Source: Takakia lepidozioides
Lineage: Eukaryota; Streptophyta; Takakiopsida; Takakiales; Takakiaceae
Direction: 5' to 3'
DNA length: 64,000 nt
Assembly: GCA_030704615.1 (NCBI GenBank)
Contig: CM060732.1
Span: 36,191,053 to 36,255,052, forward strand
Made by a program: the position numbers and the translations under genes. This document shows positions 37,119 to 47,480 of this stretch, piece after piece; position 1 is the first letter of the stretch, and the number at the start of each line of letters is the position of its first letter. The notes beneath the pieces were generated by a model. That model did no database searches, was not told the DNA's origin, and worked only from the letters and a program-made list of their open reading frames with translations.

Positions 37119-37527
37119 ATGGATAAGAGATGAGAAATGAGAGAAGTGGAAGACAATGAAAACTCTCAAAGCATGAAGCAATCACACTAAGAACAAGCCC
37201 TAGTCCTTCCAAGTGAAATCCACTCTATCACATAAAATAAGTCAAGCCAAGGGCACCCTTGCTAAGGGAATCCACCCCTCAAAGCCCTCAACACACTCCC
37301 TCTCAATACTTAGAGCTATGGAGGTGAGAGCTCATGGAGGCTCAACTACAAGAAGATGAGCCTCCTCCATCCTCACAAGGGGAAAACCTATCCCCATGTC
37401 CCAAGTGAGGCTCGACGCCTCACTTGGCATGTGAGACCAAATGAAGTCCCAACACACAAAATATAAATATAAATATCTAAAATATCCTAGTTAACTAATT
37501 CTAGATAACCATGACTAAAATCATGAC
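37119..37527. repeat. Shorter copy of the 7.2 kb LTR-like repeat
   Basis: Closely matches 7193-7612 in the same orientation. It lies between two direct copies of an 87-bp LTR-start sequence, so it is inserted in or joined next to that LTR. Non-coding. Confidence 0.65.
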
Positions 37528-37866
37528 AGCTGTCGTGCACCTAAGCATCGTGCCATAACATACATCGTTGTCCACCACACAATCTAAGCACACAATCCTA
37601 GAAAGCTTTACCACAATCGCCCCCCTAGTCCCTCTAACACCGGATAGCGGACAAGTATCCATCTCAATAAGATCATCGCTTGGTTTTCAATTACACAAGT
37701 CCCAGCATCTAAAATCAATAGATCAAGAGGCTGGGTGCAAAAGTAGCCCCATCATTACTCGCTTTCTTGCAATCCATGGCTTCAATTGGGTGTCCATGGC
37801 ATTGAACTCCCGTTAGCTAGACCTTGGATCACTTGTCAACCTCACCACTGTCACGCCTCACTACCT
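37528..37866 (-). repeat. Probable 3' LTR region of the PHD-bearing retroelement fragment
   Basis: Starts TGTCGTGCACCTAAGCATCG at about 37531 and directly abuts the C-terminal end of the minus-strand ORF with the PHD finger. A minus-strand element would have its 3' LTR on this side. The right boundary of the LTR is not resolved. The opening matches the first 12 bases of the chromovirus LTR at 56204 (TGTCGTGCACCT). Confidence 0.45.
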
Positions 37867-38235
<369 letters not shown>

Positions 38236-38379
38236 TTAGGGGGCTGTCTGGGACTTAGACACTTTTATGGGCTCTGTGGGGTACCCTTAATTTTTGCGCA
38301 GACTTACGGATGGTAGACTTAGACCAATAGATGTCTTAGGGGTGACAGACACAAGCTGTAGGGGTGGTAGACAGGCTTA

Positions 38380-38530
38380 CACACTTAGTCATAGTCTTAC
38401 ACAGTCGTACACAGCCTATCATAGTCTATCACAGCCATACACAGCCTTACACAGCCCGACACAGCCTTACACAGACTGTCGCAGTTAATCACAGCCAGTC
38501 ACAGCTCGACACAACACGACAGAGCCCGAT
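38380..38530. repeat. 10-bp minisatellite
   Basis: About fourteen consecutive 10-bp units of the form ACAGYCNTAC or ACAGCCNGAC, in strict register over 38387-38530. Degenerate at the third to ninth base. No coding role seen. Confidence 0.75.
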
Positions 38531-38831
38531 TGCATGATGCAGTTCCTGAGTGGGGTCTGGAGAAAGGAGTGATAAAGATTTATCAGGTGGCATGTAGAGG
38601 GAGAGCAAGTTGGTTGTACCAACACTGGTTTATGTGATAGCGTTGCTATCCATTAAACGAGTGGAGTTTGAAGGCTGGAAGGAACGGAAAGTGAATGTTT
38701 ACAGTCATATGCATGAAGAACTTGTATTGGTAAAGAATTGGATTCCCAAGGATATCTTGTGGATCAAACTTACACCAAGAATAGCTTTCCAAACGTGTTT
38801 GCCATGTATGGTTGTATGTTAACAGAGACTT
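38531..38831. other. No supported gene
   Basis: Short plus-strand frame 38610-38822 without recognisable features. Nothing else seen. Confidence 0.4.
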
Positions 38832-40959
38832 CTAGTATAGCCAAGGGTGCTTTGAAGCTTGAAAGAAACACAGGCTGATCTCCACGCCTCGCATGTTCTG
38901 GAGCATCTCCCCCATCCTCTCTTCCACTATTAGGTTCTTCGTGAGGCCAGCGTCAACATCATCTTCGGCGTCTGCCTCTCCCTCGGATGCAGTGTCCTCC
39001 TCATCTGTTCTTGGAACTATGGCATGCTGCTGTTCTTCTCCGGATTCCTGCTCTTCCATCGCCAAACTTTCCTCTTTGCCCTCTTCTTCCGCCTTTTCCT
39101 CTTCGGCCACTCTTTCCATCCTCATTCTATATCTGGCTCTATTCCTGTTTCTAGAGCTCATGAAGTATAATGACTTCCTTCTCTTCCTCCTCCGCTGGAA
39201 ACAAGGGCTCCCCACGATGCCTCTAGAGCTCTCCAGTTTGACGTTTGCAACAAGGGTTGCTATTGCATGTAACCAAAATCAAAATTGGACATTGTCAACC
39301 GTATTTGGATGCAGGTGTTGTTATTGTGTGTTGTAATAACAATTCTCAGTAGAATGGTTATCCATTTTACAGATAGTACAGTGTTTCTCCTTCATGTGGC
39401 ATTCAGCTGTGGTATGGCCTTCATTCTGGCATTTTGCACACCAAACACCCTTCCTCCAATGTGTTGCAGCCTCTGTAGCATACTTTTTCAAGATCTCCTC
39501 CAGTCTTTTCTCATAATTTTCCCTTTTCAACTTTTCCTTCTTCTTACTCTTCATTTTGAGCTCTTGCTCTTCTTCCTCATCTGACTTATCCTCAGAGTCC
39601 TCATCATCCCTTTTATCTCTTCTGAGCATTCCCAATTGCTCAATCATGTTGGCTGTTTCAAATGCCTCCTCCATTGTATTATGGGGTAACATATCCACTT
39701 TCTTTTGCAACTCTGGTCTTAGTCCACTTACAAATCAGGTCTTCTGTAACCCTGGCGCTGGTACAGCAGCCAGTTTTTTCATCATTAATTCCATCTTTTC
39801 CATGTAGACTCAACAGTTTTCATGCTTCTTTTGCCTTAACTATTGTAAACTTCCATACACTTCATCCTCAGTTTTGCTTGTCCTGAACCTGTTTCGGAAT
39901 GCTGTACTAAGGCCATTCCAGGTTAGGAAATGATTATCTGGAAATCTTGCATACCATTCACTTGCTTTCTTGATAAGTGAACAAGGAAACAGTCTCATCT
40001 TGGCATCATCGCCATTCTCATTGTTCACAATACATATGTGCTCAAATTGGCTAATGTGTACATCAGGATCCCCTTTCCCTACGTATATTGGAAAAGGTGG
40101 TTTTGCCCGTGTTGGAGGTACCGCCATCTGTGGCCCTACACCCTGCCCACTGAGGTGCTGGTCCTCCTGTTTGTGCTGGTCCTTGAGGACCTGTTGTTGT
40201 AGTGGTGGATCTTCCACCAGATGCTGGCCCTTGAGCACTCCCTGTTACTGGCCCCACTGTATTCTCAGTATCCCCAGCTCCAGTTGCACTACTTCCCACA
40301 CTCCCTGTCCCCCCAGAGCCAGATCCAAGCAGCCCGCCTGATCCTCCTGAGCCGACACCTTCGTTGGCCTGTGATCCAAATGCTCCACTTGATCCAGGTC
40401 CAACAAGTTGGGATGTCCTGGTTGTAGCCTCAACCTCAACTGTTGGGTCTACTTCTTCATACTCTTCATCTTCCAATTTCTTCTCTCTGTTTTCATCTTC
40501 CAAGTTCTGCCCTTGGGTTTCTTCTTCTTCACTCATGTAACTCAATTGCAATGGTGTTGGAGAGTTTGAACTCTCCGTTGGCTCTGCCACATCCTCCCCT
40601 CCTTCTTTGTCTTCCGTTTCAGAAATTGGAGTTCCTGCTTTTGGTGTTCCATGCCAACTCTTATCAAAGATTTCTGTCAAATCTTTTATCCAGGGATGTA
40701 CCTCAGATCTCTCCCCTCGTGGCTAATCTTCTTCCTGTACCAAATCCCTTAATCTTTCTTGTAAAGAATAAGAAGGAGTGGCATCCAACTCTGGTTCCTC
40801 CGGTACGGGTGATGTACTCTCCGATCTTAATGGTGTGAGAGGTCCAGATGACTCCCCTATGTCTATTCCTCTCTCCTTAAGATATGGATAATTAGCTTTC
40901 AAATAACTTTTTCTTTTTGCTGAATATCTTTGAAGTCTAGCTTCTCTTTCATCACTCAT
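38832..40959 (-). pseudogene. Retroelement gag with double zinc knuckle, broken
   Basis: Minus-strand gag in pieces. 40959-40723 starts MSDEREARLQRYSAKRKSYL and runs to an in-frame TAG. The same frame continues to about 40063 as an acidic, then Gly/Ser/Thr-rich linker. A frameshift leads to the capsid-like block at 40238-39840 (PFPIYVGKGDPDVHISQFEH, LIKKASEWYARFP, TAFRNRFRTS). Another break leads to 39710-39321, with charged coiled sequence and two CCHC knuckles, CAKCQNEGHTTAEC and CTICKMDNHSTENC. A last acidic segment is at 39215-38832. No protease or RT follows, so this is a gag-only fragment or the rest was deleted. Which retroelement superfamily it belongs to is not decided by gag alone. 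Confidence 0.75.
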
Positions 40960-41202
40960 GTCCTATGTCTTTCATATCTTCAATGAGGCAATAACCAAAA
41001 CTCTCTTCTGTAGTATCTCTCGTATATGCAAAGGGTCCCTGGCGATTGGGGAGTCTTCTGGAGCAGCCAAAAAAAAGGTACAAACTTTGAAACCCACCTT
41101 TGTGCTTCATTGCTGATGTGAACCCAAGTTGAGATTCTATTTCGATATGAACATAGTCTACACACGGCATCTCTGCTAGTTTGCATCAACCGTGAACAAG
41201 AA
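40960..41202. other. Short spacer without supported gene
   Basis: Lies between the gag start and palindrome array 2. It may hold the leader of the gag element. No motif recognised. Confidence 0.4.
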
Positions 41203-42262
41203 GCTCAAACAGTGTGCGTTGAAAGCTGCCAGGAATGTGATGATTGATCCTCAAATACATGCCGTTTATGGCCGTTTTTCAGATGAAAAGCAATGACAAG
41301 GTGAAACAGTGTGCGTTGACGCACACTGTTTGAGCTGCTAGGAATGTGATGATTGATCCTCAAATACATGCCGTTTGTGGCCGTTTTTTATATGAAAAAT
41401 CAATGAGAAGGTGGGCTCAAACAGTGTGCGTCAACGCACACTGTTTGAGCTAACCTTATCATTGCCTTTTTGGTTTGAAAATCGGCCACATAGGGCATGT
41501 CTCTGAGGATCAATGAACACTTATCTGGCAGCTCAAACAGTGTGCGTTGGCGCACACTGTTTGAACCCACCTTCTCATTGATTTTTCATCTGAAAAACGG
41601 CCACAAACGGCATGTATTTGAGGATCAATCATCACATTCCTGGCAGCTCAAATAGTGTGCGTCAACGCACAATGTTTGAGCTCACCTTGTCGTTGCCTTT
41701 GTCATCTGAAAATCGGCCACATAGGGTATGAATTTGAGGATCAATCATCACTTACTTGGCAGCTCAAACAGTGTGCGTTGGCGCACACTGTTTGAGCCCA
41801 CCTTCTCATTGATTTTTCATCTGAAAAACGGCCACAAATGGCATGTATTTGAGGATCAATCATCACATTCCTGGCAGCTCAAACAGTGTGCGTCAATGCA
41901 CATTGTTTGAGCTCACATTGTCATTGCCTTTGTCATCTGAAAATCGGCCACATAGGGTATGTATTTGAGGATCAATCATCACTTATCTGGCAGCTCAAAC
42001 AGTGTGCGTCAACGCACACTGTTTGAGCCCACCTTGTTACTGTTTTTTCCCTATGAAATTCGGCAATACAGGGCATGTCTCTGAGGTTCAATGAACACTT
42101 ACCTTGCAGCTCGAACAGTGTGCGTCAACGCACACTGTTTGAGCTCACAATTTCATTGTTTTTTTCATCTGAAAATCGGCCACTAAGGGCTTCTCTTTGA
42201 GGTTCAATGAACACTTACCTTGCAGCTCAAACAGTGTGCGTCAATGCACACTGTTTGAGCTC
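41203..42262. repeat. Palindrome array 2 (about ten sites, about 116-bp period)
   Basis: Ten sites. Each full site is a 36-bp near-perfect palindrome: GCTCAAACAGTGTGCG, a TCAA, TTGG or TTGA centre, then CGCACACTGTTTGAGC. Starts are near 41203 (half site), 41304, 41415, 41531, 41646, 41762, 41877, 41993, 42109 and 42225; from 41415 on the step is 115-116 bp. Spacers alternate between two types: one with CATTGATTTTTCATCTG and AACGGCCACAAA, the other with CATTGCCTTTGTCATCTG and ATCGGCCACATAGGG, giving a dimeric unit of about 231 bp. Spacers left of about 41430 are reverse complements of those to the right, so the array changes direction there. No coding. The last site ends about 95 bp before the first exon of the methyltransferase gene. 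Confidence 0.9.
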
Positions 42263-42354
42263 ACCTTTTCTTCCATACATGGCCTGTCTGCCATGCTCAA
42301 ACACCATCGTCTCATGCCTCACTCTTATATCAATTTGAATGAACAACCTTGCAG

Positions 42355-45300
42355 GAGAAGATGCAAAGTGTGGCGGAGGAGATCCCTTCGGGGCTGGGGA
42401 AGGAGATCATTGTTGATGTTGACGATGAGTTCTATGAAAGCAAAGCCGCTGAGATGCTGGGGGGTCAGAAGGTAAACTCTCGGCTTGTGGTGCAAAGTAT
42501 GCTTGCCCGGGTGGGAGGTTGAAGATTCCCCTGTGTAGGATGGTTTCCATGCCCGTTGTTCGCCCACCCCTCATCAAGGACATTCTCAAGCTGGAGGCCG
42601 AGTTTGTTCATGGGTATTTGGATGGATCCGCAGTGTTTTACGTTTGTACTAGGGATTCCAGAGGCAATGAGCTCCTTATGGATGAGTCAATCGTGGACTC
42701 CTGGGATCCTATTTGGAGATAGGTGAACGAATCCTTCGAACTTCTTCTCTCCAGGAAACCTTCCACCCAGGCATTCTCGGGGAAGATGTTTCACGTTTGG
42801 GATGGGAACCACCGGTTGCTTGCATGGATGGCTGTCATTGGGAGGCTACACTCACAGGAGGAAGAGTGGCATTACTCTGTTCGATTGATGGTGCTGGATT
42901 GTGAGGGGAACATGATGGGTCTTCTGATGGCAATGAATGATGTGAACAGGTTGGTTTCTCATTCTACATGTTCCACTTGTAGTTCCGTGGTTCTTTGATT
43001 AAAGTCCTTGAATTTCATTCTGACTTTCAGATATCATTCTGCAGAGGAACAAAGACATCGCATGTCAAAACGAGTCTGGTTCACACACTGTATAGGATAC
43101 AAAGGATCGGGCAAATGCCCTTGACCAACTTCAAGACCATCCTTTCAGCAGAGACGTACAAGAAGTGCGAAAGCTCCAAGACATCGGAAACGTGGTACTC
43201 GTTGACACGTGAGGCTTTCATGTAATGGGATATTCAAATGAGATGGTAAACATGGAAGTGGTTGTTAGAGGGTGCCCTGTAAAGGGCTGCTTTGTCTTTC
43301 AATGACAATGACCTTAGTGGTCTTGTCCATGTCTACACATGACATGTATATCTTCCCTCTCTTTATCTGATCAATGTACTTAGTGGTTTTTGTACACACC
43401 ATCTACCCTTCTCCTTTCCTGTTTCACCTTCTCATTCTGATGTGTACTGACAATATTTTTTGAGGAGCCTTGGCAGATAGGCAGCAAACACATTCCAAAC
43501 TGGAATGATGTACTGAAAGCCTTGGGGTATGAATCCCCCTTGGTACACGGTGAGATACATCTTCCTTCATCTGCCCTTTCCATATTCCTGCTTCCACATG
43601 TTTGTTTATGTTTGTTTCCCTTGCCCTTGGGTTGATGCAACTCTCGTGCATTCCTTTGCAGCAAGACATTGCAGATGCAGGGGAGCGTGGCAAACTGGAA
43701 TACTACAGGTCAACCCCTGAGGAGAGAAGGACAGCAAAGGGGGTTGAGGGTCACATCCAGAAAGAGATGACCGCTACAAGAAGGACTATAATGAGTGCTT
43801 TTGTGAAGCAGTTGAGAATTGCCGACCCATCATTCGGATCGCAGTTTCTCCTGGAGATAAAAAAAACCATTATAACAAGCCAGGCAAGCCAGAGATGGCC
43901 CAAGAGAAGTTGCACAGGTTGTCTACCGCCGTTGTGTCTTCAGAACAGAAGGTGAAGTGGCTACAGATATGGAACTCCGATCCCACAGTTAGGGATACCC
44001 ACATGTTCCCCAAGCCAGAGAAAGAGAAGAAGACCCAGCGTGTCATTCCTGTCAGTGACAATGTGCTGGACACATGGCTTCACAAGGCCACTTACTGGAG
44101 CCAGGTGTGATGTCCTTTCCTGTGTCACTTTCTTTTCTCTTTTCCTGTCCTTCTCTTTCCATTGCCTCTCACATTCACTGTGATTGTTTTTGGGTTCATT
44201 CTTGCATTTGAATTGTTTTGTAGTTGGAAGAAAGGGCACGGTCGGTTCTGCATACTCAGCTGGCTGACTATGGCATCACTATGACAGCACCGAAGGTCTC
44301 CTTCGAAGCATACATGAGGAAATGGAGAGCCACAGTGTGGCACTCTTGTTTCTTTAGAGAGTTCAGCAAGGAGGGTGACATCAGTCAAACACATGACCTT
44401 GACCAGCAAGAAAAAAGAGAGGAAGCCTGGAAACGATGCCTTTACAGGTGCACACCCTTGGCCGTTCAGGCTACTTAGTGTGCTGTGGTTGCAATGTACT
44501 CTGACGCATACAGTTTAAGGGTGTCTTCCTGGTGTGATGGAAAAGCTGAGAGACAATAATTGCATTGCATAATGAGGCTGTCTCTGTTCCTGCAGGTACA
44601 TAAAGTTTGTTCTCATGGAAGACAATTGCTTAGACAAACATCCAGATTTCGTGGACCTTTGGCTTGTCCCTGCTGGCAACCAAACCATGTTTACTACTGG
44701 GATCTTGCATGACTGGGGCCCAGACCATCTTTCTTCTTGTGGTTGGTATTCGGATTGCCCTCCTTCTGAGACCCCAGCTCCGGAGGTGTCTTTGAGGAGA
44801 GAGAATGAGCGTATTGCAGCCACTGCCGCAGCAGCCGACCTCGACATTCATGAACGAAATTTGAGGACTCTTGCAGAGAAGGAGCCTCCCGCTCAGGATA
44901 TCCCGGGTAGAGGTAGAAAGGCAAAGGGAAAAGATGTTGCTGGTGTTGTGGGGAAAGGAAGGGGTAGAGGGAAGGTGGCACAAGGGCAGGGAAGTGTTGC
45001 AGATATTGGCCCAGTGGTGCATGTCCAGCAGACTCCACCGCATGGTAGGGGATCTGTGAGAAAGAACAAAGGGGTGGTTGATCCCAAGGACCCGTACCAT
45101 GCAGTGGAACATCCCACGAGGGTCATTCGCCCTACCAGGTTGGAGATGGCCAACGTCGGATTCCTTGCCATGATGGAGTCCAAGAAATCTGATTACAAGG
45201 GCGAGCCATCACCAGTGTGGGAGAGGATTGTGGAGTTCCTCGGCACGGTGCGTGTTCTCTTTTGCTTCTTCTCTGCTGTGGGCATGGATCGTTTCAATCC

Positions 45301-46776
45301 TCTTGAGTATTCCATTGTAATTTTGTTTGCAGGCTAAAATGACCAAATCCTGGGTGAACGGGAAGGAGAAGCAATATGCAACCGAACTCATAATCTTGGA
45401 CATCCCTGATGGGTTGGCAGTCCCGGATGTCCCTCCATCGGGTGCTTGTCCGGGTTGGAATGCTTTTGATGAGCGCTACTGGCGGTGGGTTTTCTCCTTT
45501 TGCAATTTTTTCTTGTCCGATGCAGGTGTTTTGGTGCTCATACAGTCCACCGACGTTCGCTGTCGCCGTGCACTTGCCAGCTATTTGAAAGCCTCGGGCA
45601 TGAGAGTCCTGAAGACATGGAATTGTGTGAACAACATGTACCTTACAAAGGGGGATCGTCCGGGAGAGATGGTAAATTTGCCTTCTTCTTCCTCTTCTTG
45701 GTGGTTCTCGGATGGAGTTGTGTAGGTCGCTTGAATTCATATGTAGGGGCCTGATTTTTTAAGCTTCTTAGTTCCTTGTGGATGTGTTGTTCGCAGACTC
45801 GTTTGTTTGAAGCTGTTTGTCTCGTCCGAGTGCATCCACCAATGATTCCGGCTGGCATTGCGGAGTTTGTCATCACTCATGGGGGCAAGTTCATAGACAA
45901 CAGGACAGATCCTCCCACGGATGACATGCACCACAACTACGTCGACAGCAACGTCTGCTTGCGAAGGGGGAATGGGGTTCCTTGGAGAGGGGCGAGGGAG
46001 AGGAGCCCGGCTTTCATTCAAACGATTGTGGAGTGTTGCACCTACACAGACGCCAGAGTTCTGGATTTGTCAATGGGCACAGGTTCGTCTCTTCAACATT
46101 CACATTTCATGAGGTTTTGATTGAGCTTGCACTTTCAGCACTTCCCACCGTTCCAAATGTGTCTTCAATGTCTGCTTCCTTCATTCTATTCCACTGCAGG
46201 TGCTTCGTACCACGCTTGCAAGGCCAGTGCGCGACATCTCTTTGGGATTGAAGGGGATGCTGAGATTTACAAGAACCTCCTGATGGGTTTGGGTGGACAC
46301 ACTTCTCAAGTCCTTCCGAAGCCCCGTCCTGCTGATATTGATACAGAGGAGACTTCCGACAAGGAGCTGGACTCCGACTTTGCCTGTGAGTAAGTTCAAC
46401 CTGTGGATGCTTGCATTGTTGTTTCAATATCGAGAATCACTGTTCTTGAGGCAAAGTTCACATGGCAGACATCCTCTTCGTTGGACTTGTGTATTACATA
46501 TTGTGTTCTGAATGGGTTTTTGTCGACATGTGCAGGAGTCCGCGTGCTTCCACTTGCCGTCCAGGGCTATCACACCTATTTGGACTTCTTTCCAGTCCTC
46601 CTTGGTCTTGTGTGCTACCTGTCTATGCGGAGGCACTTGCAACAAGCATGACCGTTCATGGCACTCGGAGTCCACCCATCGACGGCCGTGGTAGAAGACG
46701 TGGTGTTGGGGCCAGAATCTTTGTGGATGACATAGCACAGGAGGTCAAGACTGATTCTGATGACTGTGACACTTGA
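42355..46776 (+). pseudogene. ParB-like / N6-N4 DNA methyltransferase-like protein, multi-exon, N-terminal half damaged
   Basis: The C-terminal half is intact over six phase-consistent exons: 44224-44447, 44596-45247, 45333-45671, 45797-46082, 46200-46389 and 46536-46776 (about 643 residues). It contains TELIILDIPDGL (motif IV position; DIPD instead of the usual [DNS]PP[YFW]), then RYWRWVFSFCNFFLSDAGVL, then VLDLSMGTGASYHACK and LFGIEGDAEIYKNLL (motif I, AdoMet binding). That order (IV before I) is the permuted arrangement of N6-adenine/N4-cytosine methyltransferases. An RGRGK-rich linker in exon 44596-45247 looks nuclear. The N-terminal half (42355-44104) carries MFHVWDGNHRLLAWMAVIG, like the V-x-DG-x-HR-x-x-A motif of ParB-type domains. 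It has an apparent 1-nt frameshift at about 42519, an in-frame TAG at 42720-42722, and further shifts near 43065, 43550 and 43760. Either the gene is decaying or some of these are assembly errors. Alternative identity: any Rossmann methyltransferase; a DNA substrate is inferred. Confidence 0.6.
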
Positions 46777-47339
46777 TATGAAGTTTTCTTTTGGTTTTAT
46801 TCGGGGCCAAATTTGAAATGGGATGGTTGTGTGTCCTTGTTGTCCTGTTCGCAATGTGTGCGTGGAATGCACATTAATGGGAACAAACTATTGTTGGAGA
46901 TGGGGGTTGCATGGACTGCCCGGATTGTTCCTTCAATCTATTTAGTGTTTTCTGGACCTCACAGGCTTGAGTGCATTGCAAAAACAAACAAACAACTTTG
47001 GTTCGTGTACAACATTCTCGCATCATTTGGTCGTTGGTCTCCAAACCATTCCTGCTAGAAGAATGGTTGGTGAATCCATCACGGTGAAGTCCACCTCATC
47101 AAAGAGTGTTCAGGCATTCTCAAATGTAATGAGCATCCATGATGCTCCCGCACATACCTGGCATGTTCGCAAGGGTGGTGAGTAAGAAAAGATTTCACAG
47201 GGATCCGCTTTAGATCATGTCAGTGTGCACCTCCTCACGACGTACCCACATAAACTTGTGATGGCTTGGTATGTTGATAACGTCTGCATGGATGCAATGG
47301 ATACAATGGATGTAACATATCCACTCTGCATTCTCGGGA
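46777..47339. other. Intergenic region between convergent genes
   Basis: Separates the methyltransferase-like gene (+) from the MULE-like transposase copy (-). No coding signal or clear terminal inverted repeat seen. Confidence 0.45.
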
Positions 47340-47480
47340 AATGGCTGATCAACCCGCGGAAATAGGTGACACCCGCGGAAATAGGCCCTGTATGTATGCT
47401 GACGTGGCGTGAGCCTGTGCTGGGCTCACGGTTTCCTGGGCTCACAGGCTCACGCCTCCAGGCTCACGGAATAGCACCCC
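47340..47480. repeat. GTGAGCC dispersed repeat, copy 3
   Basis: Same order of words as 5690-5842: CCGCGGAAATA (twice), CCCTGTATG, GACGTGGCGTGAGCC, TGGGCTCACGG, GGGCTCACAGGCTCACGCC, then TAGCACCCCCC. It ends at the point where similarity between the two transposase copies begins (47481 matches 61883), so it has replaced the 3' end of copy 1. Confidence 0.65.

Noticed and set aside
41203-42262. CRISPR-like array (regular repeats with spacers)
   Set aside because: Spacers are repeated and alternate rather than being unique, the genome is eukaryotic, the repeats are full palindromes, and no cas genes are present.
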